The notes: generated from the letters alone by a model not told the origin. A stretch of 64,000 bases of DNA from Riptortus pedestris (GCA_019009955.1 CM032229.1:3538501-3602500); one strand, 5' to 3'; positions 11,519 through 23,254 are shown, numbered from the stretch's first letter. A program made the numbers and translations.

Positions 11519-11520
11519 AA

Positions 11521-12329
11521 AGTCCGTCACGCAGGGGCTGCGTAAACAAAGCAGATTTCCCTCGTGAAGTTTAGTAATAGATAAATATACATAATGCTAA
11601 CACAACACCACTGTGAATAAATACAAACGGAAATAAGAAATGTTTCATCCAATTTCAATAACCTGCCGACAGGAAGCGTTGGGTTAGAAATGTAAACAAA
11701 CGGGTCTGCCTGCCTCACACCGGAAAGAAAAACAATTACTGAAATATATCAGAATATAACATATTAATTTTATTGAGAACTATTTATTATATCTAGTACT
11801 GTAATTAATAATGAGTCAGAATAATTGTTATCTCAATCAATCAAATTTTAGTAGTCCAAAACTTTAAGACGGGGGTGGGGGTCACCAGAACATATTTGCA
11901 TATATCTCGTATAATAAAGGTCTCTTGAATAGAATACTTGGTATTTAAGATTCAAATAATGTGATTTATTATGTAGCAGAGTATTGTTTATGTAACAAGA
12001 GTAGAAGTTGCGGTTTGGTGATGGCTGAAAACTAAAAAATGCAAATATCTCGGTTAATATTCAAGATAATGAATAAATATATATAACAACATGTATAGTG
12101 CATTTAATTTGCAATAAGATTGGTTCTATACAATTTTTCGATCCGACCTATGGTAACGGAGATATTTCGAATTTTCAAAAATCCTTCCCTCTAAACCCCC
12201 TTCCCCCTGGCCCGATTTCAGCCGTTAACGAACTTGATTTTTCTTCTTACATAAAACGTCTAAATATCGAGTTTGGTAACGATTAAACAAAAATTGCGAC
12301 CGCTAGAGCGGTAACAGACATATATATAT
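11521..12329 (+). mobile_element. family A element, 3'-truncated long form
   Basis: Starts AGTCCGTCACGCAGGGG, includes the long internal variant and the AAATGCAAATATCTCGG core, and ends at GCGGTAACAGACATATATA. Its microsatellite and 3' end are missing. The next sequence, from 12330, belongs to a retroviral-like gag region. Confidence 0.7.
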
Positions 12330-12807
12330 CGTAACGGTCGAGCCTGTGGTTCCCCGCTGTCTCTCTCTATCGATGAGATCAGAGTGACTAGTACTAGGCT
12401 TTAAACGAGGTAGCAGCACCTGTCAAGGGAGGACAGCGGACCCCTTTGAGTCCAAGGGTCAATCTCGTGGGACAGGAACAGGCAGTCGACTCCCAAGATG
12501 CAAAGAGAGAGTAAGTGTTTCTTTAATTCTCTAGTCTAATTGTGCTATATCTCTGATTAAATAGATAAATTAGCTCTTATAGCAGAGATGGTGGAAATAT
12601 GCTTGCCGTGCAATATAAGACCCTGAGAAGTAGCCGGTACATAGATTAAATTTAAATAATAATAATTATAATTAACCTTTCATTATATAAAATGGCCCCA
12701 ACGTGAAAGGTCACGGCTTAGACATTTTTTTAAAATTTAAACATTTAAAATATTTATTTAGGTTATTCATTTAAAAAAAAAAATTTTAATTAACATAGAT
12801 TATAAAA
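12330..12807 (+). other. leader region of a gypsy-type element
   Basis: Non-coding leader upstream of the gag-like frame. It has GC-richer sequence (12330-12500) and then AT-rich sequence. It may be an LTR or 5' UTR remnant, but no second LTR was found to confirm this. Confidence 0.35.
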
Positions 12808-13399
12808 ATGGATATTAATACTAATAGCAAAAGTTTTGAAGATAGGATTAGTGATGTAGAACAGGAAAGTAATAATTTGGATCATGAAAATCTATCTATT
12901 GAAAGTGAACCGTTAGAAGGAACACAGACCAATAATATCATATATAAAGATCAGGCTAGACATATAATTCAATTAAAGGATTCGGGAATACCGTTATCTA
13001 CTGAGATAGCAAATTTGAGCTTTTTGGGTTTTGAACAACCACGAGGTACTTCTACCAGAATAATAGATAATTTAAACGATTTAAAAGGACAAAAAGAGGT
13101 CAGTAGGCCTATCGAAAAAGATCAAAACATGCTGGAAGCTATAATGAACTTAATAAAAGCAGGAAATACTAAATTGGAAGCCTAACTAGAAGAAAATAAT
13201 AACAAACTAGAACAAAATAATAATAAACTCGAAGAAAATAATAACAAACTAGAACAAAATAATAATAAACTCGAAGAAAATAATAACAAACTAGAACAAA
13301 ATAATAATAAACTCGAAGAAAATAATAACAAACTAGAAGAATTGAAACAAGAAGTTAGAAATAGTATTGAATCATTGAAAATAGATATTCTTTGGGCGT
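12808..13399 (+). pseudogene. gag-like N-terminal fragment with heptad repeats
   Basis: The frame opens at ATG 12808 (MDINTNSKSFEDRISDVEQE) and runs 125 codons to a TAG at 13183. The same frame then continues as NNNKLEQ/NNNKLEE units to about 13330 and ends in LEELKQEVRNSIESLKIDI before a stop at 13399. An acidic N-terminus followed by a KLEEN-type coiled coil is known from gag proteins of arthropod gypsy-type elements. Here no capsid, nucleocapsid or pol follows, so it is a fragment with one in-frame stop. The Leu at a fixed heptad position suggests multimerisation. Confidence 0.5.
13186..13350 (+). repeat. 42-bp (2 x 21 bp) coding minisatellite
   Basis: Tandem units of 21 bp encode NNNKLE plus Gln or Glu. 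Q- and E-type units alternate, giving a 42-bp higher period. About seven to eight units can be counted. The period is a multiple of three and of the heptad, so expansion keeps both the frame and the coiled-coil register. Confidence 0.9.
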
Positions 13400-14198
13400 A
13401 AAGCTTTTGGTTTGGCAAAAGAATTAAGAAAAGTATCAGACTGAATGTTGGGAGAGCTTAGACTGAACTAAGTGCCATAGGAGGGATAATAACACAAAGA
13501 TAAACAACTGTTTGAGTTCTCCAAAGAATAAACGTATATTGTGAACATAAATCTATGCATGAATACCTTTTATAATTATAGACAGAAAAAAAGAACAATA
13601 AGCTTAAATTAAACCTTAACTTAGGTGCGTTAAAATATATACACTGATACAATCTAAAGGGAGCTATAGACAAGGAACTTTGTGAAACAAGATGGCGGCT
13701 ATATAACTATATGTACACATGGGCCCTTAATATATCTATTTAGTACTCATTTAAGTTTGCGGAGACAAGCTAGCTTTATGATTAGGTACTTGCGGAGGCA
13801 TGCTTCTTCGTGATGGATGAAGTCCTCTTGATCGTTGCGCTGGAACTTGTGCTAGCAGCGTTGGTGAAGCCAAGATGGTGGAGATCAGAAAGGGGAGACA
13901 CTCTGTATGCTTTCTCTCAAGAGGGTGAACTGTAACTGGGCCGTTAGCAAGGTAACGGCGGAAATCAGTTGTTTGCAATGGCCTCCTCGATTAGCTGGGC
14001 CACAGCCTTTATCCTTGCAGCTGTGTGCGGCGGGGACCTCTCTGGGATGGCTAGTCGAGCGCGGGAAATTTGAATTAAAAATGCCGACTGAACAGATATC
14101 CGGCAAGAATTAAAAAAAGTTCAGATAGGTCATTTGCCCAACTGTAAAGAAATTAGAGTTAATTCTGAAGCGAGATGTCCTAAATTTAGTGATAGTCA
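13400..14198. other. unassigned sequence before the provirus
   Basis: No clear open frame. It may hold the rest of the gag-bearing element; the stretch 14130-14195 reads EARCPKFSDS, which could be gag-derived, but this is weak. It ends exactly at the LTR boundary at 14199. Confidence 0.35.
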
Positions 14199-14386
14199 AT
14201 TACAAACTTCCGACACACGTAGAGCTTAAAAAAAAACTTTATTGGTAATTTTACAATAAATAGAGATGTTACATGTACGGTAGCTGGGATACAACTGACT
14301 GAGGAGTAGGAGGGGACGGGGCTTATATAGGAGGAATGATGAAGATTGCTGAGTCGGCGGCTTGGTGTACATCTTGGGACTTAACT
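14199..14386 (-). repeat. 3' LTR of provirus 1
   Basis: 188 bp, nearly identical to 18970-19158. In element orientation it starts AGTTAAGTCCCAAGATG and ends AAGTTTGTAAT. It carries TATATAAG at 14329-14322 and AATAAA at 14243-14238 on the minus strand, consistent with promoter and polyadenylation functions. Confidence 0.92.
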
Positions 14387-14399
14387 CCTCCCCCTTCAA
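14387..14399 (-). other. polypurine tract of provirus 1
   Basis: On the minus strand the 13 bases TTGAAGGGGGAGG directly precede the 3' LTR, where the plus-strand primer tract should be. Confidence 0.85.
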
Positions 14400-14551
14400 G
14401 TTTTTGAGGTCCTCCGAAAAAGTTAAGTTGGGATTGACCATGGTTGGTGGTGATGGTTGGAAGGCTGCATCTGTAGTACTTCTTCTCGCGTGGGTCTTGA
14501 ATCCTGATGAAGTGATGATGGGACTTTGAAGCTAAGTAGGCATCGCTATGT

Positions 14552-16084
14552 TCAGCAGTATATGGAATACAAGTTACATACTACTAGATAGGCTAATATA
14601 AAATATATATAAAAATCTCTTACATCTAAGCTAAAAGTGTCTAGTATTTCAAAAGATAAATGGTTTTCGTCAGGTATTGTTAAGTTATCAAATGAAATAT
14701 TATACATATGTATGTGATTGGGCTCTTGATTAATAACAATAACTTCTGAATCTATTTGCTTAATATTAGGTAACTTATGTTCTAACAATCTTTCGTGTGG
14801 TTCTAATTGTATAAGTGCTGTAACAGGTAAATATAGGGGATTAGATATATTATTTACATGAACTATTCTATACTTAAAGCTAAGATACATATCAATATTA
14901 TCATAATATTTTAAAAATGGTGTAGTTACAATTGTAGTAGTAGTACAGTTGTCTATGAGGCCATGAAATATATTTTCGATACATAAATTATGAATTTTTG
15001 TGGTGGACTGACAATAATAGTTATTTAGTAATAGAGTACAATTTGCGTCAAAGTATGTACTGTTAGTTTTTGATATGAAATTGTAAGGAGTGATTGTTGT
15101 ATAAGATTGGGTGTGTCTCTCAATGGGTATTGGAAGTAGGTAATAAGAGGTAAGTGTCTGGGATTTGAGTGGTAATGATACAAAAACGTGTAATAGTCCT
15201 TGTGTGACGGCACAATGCAGTTTGCTGGTTATCCAGAGGACTTCTGGTTGGGAAGAAATTAAAGTTATATTCTGAAGAGAATTAAGATTTAATTGAGTGA
15301 AAATTGATGATGGAACTATTCCAGTTTTGCAAAATTCGAGGGTTCTTTCAATTTCCATTTCTCTAATGTATATATAGTTTAGTGCTAAGTATAATTCATT
15401 TAGATGAATCCGGAGTTCATCATTATCGATTGAATTAACCATTAATTTTAATTTGTTATTATTTACATTTAAAGAGTTAATGTCTTTTCGAAAAGTGTCA
15501 ATAAGGTCTTTGTTTGATTGAGCTTGGTGTTCAATGTTATGTTCGAGTTTAAATTCATTGCGTTCTAGTTCGTTTATAAGTGTATCGTATTTTTCTTTAT
15601 CGTTAGCGTCCATGTTTCCTGTTAGCCAGCTTATAGCAGAACCTAGTCCATTTATCAGTCCTCGTTTACTTCTTGAGACAGTTGGTTCGTGTATATTAGA
15701 GAGAAGTTCTAATTTATTTTTCGTGAGATGCAGGAGTCGTTTTGTTATCATGTAAGTATTCAGGAATTGAAATTTCGGAAGAACTAGTTGAGTTTCTAGT
15801 AATTCAGTATAGAGGTTAGTGAAGTTTATATAGTAGGTAAGGGTATAAGTCTTGTCTAGTAGATATGCGGCTGGTAATTTGATAGGAGCAACGCCAGCTG
15901 TCTCGCGCAGGTCGGTCACTTTGTAAGAGTCAACAGTTATCAGTAAGGCGAGTGTCCACCATATCAGGTTCAAGGAGTGCATCTGAAACAGAAGCACTAC
16001 ATGCTGCATGTGTAGGTCTGTTATACTCTTTCCTGTGTCTCTGGATATTGTCCTTATGGACTTTAATTTTTTTGTTTTTATCAA
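14552..16084 (-). CDS. env: env-like glycoprotein, open frame (provirus 1)
   Basis: An uninterrupted 510-codon frame. A hydrophobic signal segment (LIWWTLALLITV, residues 40-51) suggests that Met35 is a likely functional start. A furin-type site RSKR at 138-141 is followed directly by GLINGLGSAI, the fusion-peptide-like block typical of insect errantiviral and baculovirus F-type envelopes. Asn-x-Ser/Thr sites are frequent. Residues about 489-508 (FYIYFILAYLVVCNLYSIYC) form a terminal membrane anchor. The size is normal for the family. It overlaps the decayed 3' end of pol, as in related elements, where env is made from a spliced RNA. It is the only long intact gene of this provirus. Confidence 0.88.
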   Translation of the reverse strand: MIKTKKLKSIRTISRDTGKSITDLHMQHVVLLFQMHSLNLIWWTLALLITVDSYKVTDLRETAGVAPIKLPAAYLLDKTYTLTYYINFTNLYTELLETQLVLPKFQFLNTYMITKRLLHLTKNKLELLSNIHEPTVSRSKRGLINGLGSAISWLTGNMDANDKEKYDTLINELERNEFKLEHNIEHQAQSNKDLIDTFRKDINSLNVNNNKLKLMVNSIDNDELRIHLNELYLALNYIYIREMEIERTLEFCKTGIVPSSIFTQLNLNSLQNITLISSQPEVLWITSKLHCAVTQGLLHVFVSLPLKSQTLTSYYLLPIPIERHTQSYTTITPYNFISKTNSTYFDANCTLLLNNYYCQSTTKIHNLCIENIFHGLIDNCTTTTIVTTPFLKYYDNIDMYLSFKYRIVHVNNISNPLYLPVTALIQLEPHERLLEHKLPNIKQIDSEVIVINQEPNHIHMYNISFDNLTIPDENHLSFEILDTFSLDVRDFYIYFILAYLVVCNLYSIYC

Positions 16085-18200
16085 AATATGTTACTACTGG
16101 TTTATATGGGTTTTGGGATTTTAATCTAACCGGTGCTTTGACATATGCTTCGTTTGGTACATCGGGGTCCTCCCTATTTTCGTTAAGTTTAGTAGTTCTA
16201 ACATTTTTCTCACGCGTTCTTTGGTCTCTAACGATTTCATGTACGATGTTGAGTTGGTCGTGGTATTGTTGGACTAATTGTTCGTTTACTTGATTTTCAA
16301 TTTCTTAGTTATGTGTTGGTCCATATGTGATTTCGTTTGGTGTCATCTTTAAATTTAAGTTGAGTGTATTGTTATAGGCTATTTTGTCGTTAGTCGTAAG
16401 CGTTGTTTCAGGGGCTCTGTAGGAAATTTTTCTTTTGTGGCTCGTAATATTTCAATTAATGTCGAATGGTTTCTGTTTGCAAGACCTAGAGCATTGGGAT
16501 GTCTAGGAGTTGTGTTTTCTAAGTTTTCTATCAATCCGTTTTTAAATTCTCTCCCGTCGTCCATTTTAATACGTATTAGTGCTGGGAATAGTTCTAAATA
16601 TTCAGCAATTATGCCCATTATTTCGTGTGCATTAAGTGTAGATGTCAAGCGTGAAAAAAGTCTTTTTGAAAATGTGTCGATTAAAGTGACAATGTATTTT
16701 TGCTCATAATGTAAAGTGTCTATCATAATTTCGTGAAAAGGTTTAGTAGGTGTAGGTGTTATACAAAATTTTGTTTTAATGGGTTTACGGTCATACTTTG
16801 TTTTTCTACAAACCGTACATTGGTTCACATAATTCATTATTTTGTCCTTCATTCTGGGGAAGTAATAGTCACGTTTTAATTTCATGTATGTTTCTAGTCC
16901 TTCTCTGTGGCATGTCTTTCCAATATGATATGAGTCAATTAGTTCGTTTTGTTCACTGTCAGTTAGTACGTCAAGACATTTCTTTTTGTAGCGTTTGATT
17001 TTGACAGTTGGAAATTTGTCCTGAATAATTCGAGAAACTTTATCAAATATTTTGTCAAATTCTGTCCGAACCACCTCTGAAGTGGGTTCACAGTAGATGC
17101 CATAGGCTGTGTTTGGTTTTAGTATTTGTAGGAGTGTGTCGTCAAGGTCCTCTTTCCATGGGTATGCCGTCTCGATAAGATACCTGTTTTTGTTAAATGG
17201 TTTAACAAGTGTCATTTCCTGGTTTCCTCTCTGTATAAAAATTTGATGTTTTTCAACATTGATCGGTCTATCGTCAGTTATGATCCAAACTTGTTGGTTA
17301 GATGTTTCCTGTGAGTGTACTGTGGCAAGGTCAGATTCTGAGTCATGGCGATTCCGACCTTCCAATGTCGCTTCTAGTTCAGATAAAAGGGTGTCGGAAT
17401 GTGCGTCGTCAGCTACAGCTGTCTCATTAAGTAATCGGTCGAGTTCGTTCATTATATCAGTTTCAGTTATGTTCATTAATTGGTCAGGTGGGGGATTTCG
17501 AGAAAGTGCGTCCGCAACAAAATTTGTTTTGCCTTCGATGTGTTTTATTTCAAATTCGAAATCGGCTAGTTGGAATATCCATTTCATTAAGCGTGTATTT
17601 CCGTTCTTCATTGTAAAAATCCAAGTTAGTGGTTTGTGGTCCGTTTGTAAAATAAAATGTTTACCATATAGGTAAGGTTTGAAGTGATTGCAGGCCCAAA
17701 CTACAGCCAGTAATTCTTTTTCTATTGTTGAATACCTTGTTTCAGTAGGAGATAGTGTTCGAGATCCGAATGCAATAGGGTGATCTCGTCCTTCAGAGAT
17801 TTGGGAAAGTACAGCCCCTATTGCGACATTACTTGCGTCGGTTGTCAATGTAAAAGGAAGGTTCCAATTTGGTAATTGTAGTATTGGTGCGTTTGTGATC
17901 ATATTTTTTAGTGTTGTAACGCAGTCTTTAAAGTCTGAAGAGAGTAGCGGTGTTTCCGTTTTTAAAGCGTTCGTTAAAGGTTTTGCAATGTGTGCATAAT
18001 TATGAATAAAACATCGGTAGTATCCTGTAAGTCCAAGAAATTGACGAATTTGTTTTTCGGTCGTTGGTAGGGGGAATTCCGTGATAGCTTTAATTTTGTC
18101 GGGGTCTGGTTTAAGTCCTTCGCCTGATACTATGTGTCCGAGAAATGGTAATTCTATCTTTATAACTCTTTCAAGTCTTTCAATATACTGTAGTGGGTGT
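15950..18200 (-). pseudogene. pol: pol remnant: RT end, RNase H, integrase (provirus 1)
   Basis: The open part (17902-16379 and upstream in the same frame) begins in the last part of RT (LGHIVSGEGLKPDP). RNase H follows (TTDASNVAIG, EKELLAVVWA, LQTDHKPL, DALSR). Integrase comes next, with an HHCC finger (H..CH, then CTVC, with a YYFPRMKD spacer), then D in MIDTL, D in MDDGREF and E in HSTLIEIL. The frame breaks at about 16379; C-terminal integrase sequence continues in another frame with a stop near 16305 and runs to about 15950, overlapping env. Protease and the catalytic RT core are absent. Confidence 0.88.
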
Positions 18201-18626
18201 TCGTGTCGGTAAGGTATTGTTTGAAAAATTTCAGATGTGAGCTGTTCGCATGTTCTAGTGTCCTTATATTCCTGTTCAAGATAAGTTAAAAGGTCAGGAA
18301 CAGATTTAAAATCTTTAAGAATAAGGCATCGTTTGGCGGGGCCATCTAATCTCGCTTGCGCAGCGTTTAGTAATCGTCCGTGCTTTTAATTGATTATCTT
18401 TGTGGCATACTTCATTATAATTTTTTCTAACAATTTTACAAAAATAAATTAAATCCTCTGGATTTCCATCATAACGGGGAATATATTTAATGTCCAAGTC
18501 GGTTAAGCTGTATGTGGTCATGGTTTTACTTGTTGTTTGTTCTAGTAAGGTGTCTGCAAGTTCAGTAAGGTCAAATGTGTCGTCTTTATATCTATTTTGT
18601 TGTAGTCTGTCAGATAAGTTAGGCAT
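18176..18626 (-). pseudogene. gag: gag remnant fused to RT (provirus 1)
   Basis: Starts at ATG 18626 (MPNLSDRLQQNRY) and includes the IPRYDG block also found in the gag of the second provirus. A one-base shift at about 18370 moves it into the next frame (NAAQARLDGPAKRC). It continues to HPLQYIERLER at about 18176 and then joins RT sequence directly in the same frame. The gag C-terminus, protease and most of RT were removed by a deletion of probably about 2 kb, judged from normal family layout. Confidence 0.8.
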
Positions 18627-18951
18627 TAATCAATTTTTTTAAAATAAATTAAAATTACTTATGATAAAATTTAAATCAGAATTAAAGAGAGAGATAAAAG
18701 AAAAAAAAAATTGTTTGCCTTGAAGGATGCTACTTAGTTACTTCCAAAGTCCTTTTTAAGCCACGGTGTCTTCAGCCTGATGATAAGGGTTCTTGGACGG
18801 GATGAGTTTGAAAACTCCAGCTGCGGCCAAATTCCAGATCCTGTTGCTTCCGCTATTTCGTCGGGTCCTCTTGAATCGGCACGTCTTCACGATGTTCAGT
18901 AAACACTTAAACTTTTCACTTGAACTTAAAAAGACTTACGGCTGTGTCCGT

Positions 18952-18969
18952 CCCACAATTCGGGCGCCA
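18952..18969 (-). other. primer-binding site of provirus 1
   Basis: Immediately inside the 5' LTR the minus strand reads TGGCGCCCGAATTGTGGG. TGGCGCCC is the start of tRNA-Lys-type primer sites in retroviruses and gypsy. The later bases match less clearly. Confidence 0.8.
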
Positions 18970-19158
18970 ATTACAAACTTCCGACACACGTAGAGCTTAA
19001 AAAAAAACTTTATTGGTAATTTTACAAAGAGATAGAGATGTTACATGTACGGTAGCTGTGATACAACTGACTGAGGAGTAGGAAGGGACGGGGTTTATAT
19101 AGGAGGAATGATGAAGATTGCTGAGTCGGCGGCTTGGTGTACATCTTGGGACTTAACT
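18970..19158 (-). repeat. 5' LTR of provirus 1
   Basis: 189 bp, matching the 3' LTR apart from a few substitutions and a short indel near ACAAAGAGATAG versus ACAATAAATAG. The high similarity implies a fairly recent insertion relative to most elements here. Promoter TATATAA and AATAAA signals are conserved. Confidence 0.92.
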
Positions 19159-20050
19159 TACGCAAATTACTTGCTTCATACATTCTTCCCGAAAAAATGT
19201 ATAAAATAAAAGTTACTCTAAATAACAAAGTAAACAACTTTCGTTATGTGCACGTTTGTCGAAAAACAAATAGACAATGAAATATCGCGAATTTTTATTT
19301 CAGACCTTCCTTGGTATTATATTCGTTTGCGGAAAAACGTATATAATACTTTGTTATAAGACAAAAGTGAATATCACAAATGATACTTCAAATAAAAAAA
19401 TAAACTATTTTTGTCATGTGCATATTTGCAGAAAAACGAATAGAAAACGAAATATCGGTATTTTTAAATTCAGACCTCCCTTATAACCCCCACTCCTGCC
19501 CGTCCCTAGAAATGTTGGTATGGCTTATTATAATGAAGGCGTTAGTACTAATACACATACTGTTTTATTTAGTTCGGTTGAATCTTTTTTGCCAAATAAA
19601 ATTGTTCACTTCTGCTATAGGTTTTAGCGTATATCTCGTTTATAATTCGGTATACGAAAAAAGTGTATATAACAAATGTTACTCTATATAACATAGTAAA
19701 CAACTTTTGTTATGTACTCGTTTGCGGAAAAACGTATATTAAACTTTGTAATAGTTTGTAGCGTATAACTCATTTATACTTATGTATACGACAAAAGTGT
19801 ACATGTCAACAGTTACTCTAAATAACAAAATGAACATCTTTTGTAATGTGCATATTTGCAAAAAAAACCAAAAGGAAATATCGCTATTTTTAATTTCTGG
19901 CATCCCTTATAACCCACACTCCTGTTCGTCTCAGAGAAAATTAATATAGCTTAAAGTCTAAGTTGGGTTAGTAGTAATATGCATACCAAGTTTCATAAAA
20001 TTTGGTTAAGCCGTTTATGAGTGAAAAGGTAACAAACAAACAGTACTAAA
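19159..20050. repeat. family B-type modules
   Basis: Made of modules that recur in the 36-52 kb cluster: AAGTTACTCTAAATAACA, the CGAAATATCG core, CCCCCACTCCTGCCCGTCC and GTAACAAACAAACAG. The modules are in mixed states of decay with no open frame. The left end is cut by the provirus 5' LTR. Confidence 0.75.
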
Positions 20051-20059
20051 GGATGTAGC

Positions 20060-20700
20060 CCGAGCATCAGCAGTGAGCTTTGTGATTTAATAAAATATTT
20101 CTTTTTGTTCCAAGAAAGGTTTTATAAATCGGACCATGGATTGGTTATGGGTTGCCCGGCAAGTTCCCTCTCTGGAGACCTGTTCATGGACTGGCTGGAG
20201 TGCTGTCAAGAACAAGAGGGGCATAGCGAAGGAGCCCATGAAGTATGTTTGTTAAATGAGGCCAAGAAAGGTAAAAAACTAAGTGCACTGGAGGATCTGG
20301 AGATTGAGTTTAACAAGAAGCTTATCGGTATTCACTGTTTGAACAAGAATACCGATTGCTATAAGTCTGCAATGGAAGGGGTACTGGACCTCGATGTTAT
20401 CTCCCGCGTGCCAGCCAGTCACTTGCTGTCTTTGTCAAAGAGTGCATGCAAGTAGGACAGTAAATATATTCTTTTGCTATACCTCAACTGATCTCTCACT
20501 CCGTATTTTATTTTAGGATTTGACTTCCATTTATTATGTTCATATCTGTTTGATATTTATTTTGTGTTTTGATTTACTGATATTAATATGATTAATGACC
20601 CTGTTGTAACGTATAGAGATTTTATTGTTTTTATGTGTAGCTCTGAAGATGGAGACAATAGTTTTCGAAAGCGCTTAGCGCTGAAATAAAAATTTGTGAA
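20060..20700 (+). pseudogene. Penelope-like element fragment
   Basis: The frame at about 20099-20205 reads FLFQERFYKSDHGLVMGCPA followed by SSLSGDLFMDWLE. This matches the Penelope-like RT motif of the form FYxQxxGxAMGSPLS...FME..E. The remaining frame to 20455 is not recognised. Near 20640 the phrase CTGAAGATGGAGACAATAG, followed by TTTCGAAAGCGC, resembles the 3' tails of Penelope-like elements. The RT active site and GIY-YIG domain are absent. Confidence 0.65.
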
Positions 20701-20714
20701 GAATTGGACGTCTT

Positions 20715-21690
20715 TTTCTCTCTCTCCAAGTAAGTTAATGTCGTCAGCAAATGCAATGATTTCTGGTTATACTGTTTTAAATAGACTGTCCAAAATGATT
20801 TTCCACAGTAAAGGTGAGCAGGCTGAGCCCTGTGGCGTGCCTCTATTTTGAGAAGTGTGTACAGTGGTGTTTTGAAGGGTCATGTATACAAGTCGATTAT
20901 TGAGATAGCCTCTAAGTAATTTGTAAATATTTCGTGGGCATTTTTGTTTATGTAATGATTCGAATATCGAAGGCCTCTACGCGTGATCGAAGGCACCTTT
21001 AAAATCCATCGAAAAGATCACAATATGCTTCTTTCCTGTTAGATTCGTTCGTAGTAAATTAAATTAGTAATTCTGTATAGTGCGTCAACAGTACTTGTTT
21101 GGGGTGTGAATCCATATTGATTTGGGTGTAAAGGATCATGTATGGTTAGGTGAATAGAAAGCCTGGAATTAATAATTGTTTCTAGGATTTTTCCTCCAAT
21201 TGGAATAATACTTATCGGTCGATAAGTAGAATTTCCTAGGTCTTTTGGATTTTTGGGTACTGGAATTACTTTTGATATTTTCCATATATCAGGAAATATT
21301 CCGCTTTCGTAACATTTTTTTATATAATGATGTTATAAATTTTGGAAAAATTTGAAATAATTTTTGGAATATGTCAACTGTTATAAATTCATGACCAGCT
21401 GCTTTGTTTGGATTTAGTTGTTCAATAATATTTCTTATTACAATGTCTGTTAAAGGCAGGTCATTTTCTGTATTAGGGAGTAGATTACTGTCCCGTCTCA
21501 TTGTAGTGTGTACGTCAGAATCTGTGTTTGGGTCGTCTTCAATGAAGAAAGTAGTCATTAATTGTTGAATAGCTTCTCTTGTGTCAGTAGTAAATGTTCC
21601 GTCGTTTTTTTTTTAATCGTCCGTAGTTGTATGTTGGTTTTTATTTTATCTGTGGTATATTTATAAATCCATGTCCAAGGGTTAGTCTTG
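20715..21690 (-). pseudogene. LINE reverse transcriptase fragment (R1/LOA-like)
   Basis: The minus-strand frame from about 21558 reads LNPNKAAGHEFITVDIFQKL, then IWKISKVIPVPKNPKDLGNS, YRPISIIPIGGKILE, NQYGFTPQTSTVDALYRI and, after several stops and shifts, TPQGSACSPLLW and AFADDINLL at about 20800-20730. The order is that of a LINE RT from the N-terminal blocks through the F/Y-ADD active site. It is cut at its 3' side directly by the Penelope-like tail at about 20700. It may be the same family as the 23.3-25.5 kb LINE. Confidence 0.75.
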
Positions 21691-22723
21691 TTAATTTGAT
21701 CACAGAAATTTTTCTAAGATTTCAGTTTTTCTTCTTTTATCATTTTACCGTAAATATATTAGTTGTATGTTTTAACTCAGTAAGTTAAAATTGTATTCTT
21801 AATTATACAAATCAGCTTTCCTTGAAACATGCTCCAGTCAGCATTTTAGTTATGTATGCTTTTTCATTTGTAAGATACATTTTTTTAGGAAACGTTAGGA
21901 GCATTGAGTAGGTCGCAAGGAATGATCAGAAAAGCTTTCATCGTCATGGTTAGTCCAGTCATGTATGTATTTCGCCATAGTATCGATCAATATTCGACAT
22001 TGTTAGATCAATATTACTTTTCCCATTGGTAGATGAGAAAGTAGGTTTTTGATCATTCTAGTTTAAAATAAATAAATTTTAGATAGGATACAGTTTTCTA
22101 AAGATCGACTTCTTTCATTTCTAATGCGATCATACCATAGAGGTGATCTGCAGTTGGTATTAACTGCGATAAGAATGCCATAATTAGGATATCCACTTAA
22201 TAATTAGGATATCTGTTTTCCTTAAATCATCATCCACACTTTTTATGATATCAAAATACATATTTATTAAAATGAATTGGAAATTACCTACTCTGAGTTT
22301 AATAACGCATGCATCATCATGAGACAAAATAGTTAAAATAGAACATTAATATCCTTATTAACTAAAATAATACTATTTATTTGTTTGGTGTCAAGCAATT
22401 TTAGCGATTTACACCCTTTATCGCATAACCAAATGGAAAAATTTCTCCAAATTGTTCTATCTAGTTATTAAATTTATTGTTCCTGCTTGGCGATAACAAT
22501 AGTGCAAAATAAAATAAAGTAGGAACTAATAGAAAAAAAATAAAAGATAAAAAAAAACTATTAAAACCGAAAAAACAACAACTGTTGAACGAGGAAAGGT
22601 ATGAACAGGAAACAGCAAACAAAACATGAATAATTGGTAAATGACAAAAAGAAAAATAATGAAACAAAAACGAAATATTTTATAAAAGTTATTAAAAATA
22701 TAATTAGTAATTTATAATAAATA
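21691..22723. other. AT-rich unassigned region
   Basis: About 1 kb with no reading frame, splice pattern or recognisable element. A-rich from 22490 to 22720. It may include the missing continuation of the gypsy-type element interrupted at 25485, but nothing identifies it. Confidence 0.4.

Positions 22724-23254
<531 letters not shown>

Larger units (their letters stand above)
14199..19158 (-). mobile_element. errantivirus-like LTR provirus (internally deleted)
   Basis: Minus-strand element of about 4.96 kb with two near-identical LTRs, a tRNA-Lys-like primer site, a polypurine tract and gag, pol and env regions in order. LTRs that start AGTTAA, together with an env gene, are typical of insect errantiviruses (gypsy group, Metaviridae). 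Part of gag, all of protease and most of RT are missing, so it cannot be autonomous. Flanks show no matching target duplication: the right flank (TACGCAAATTAC) is family A/B repeat, the left is not, implying rearrangement after insertion. Confidence 0.9.

Noticed and set aside
12330..12520. LTR at the start of the gag-like fragment
   Set aside because: No second copy exists in the window and no primer site follows it, so it cannot be called an LTR from this sequence alone.
15952..16293. Plus-strand frames opposite provirus 1 (for example 113 codons)
   Set aside because: They are antisense shadows of env and pol, which show clear motifs on the minus strand.
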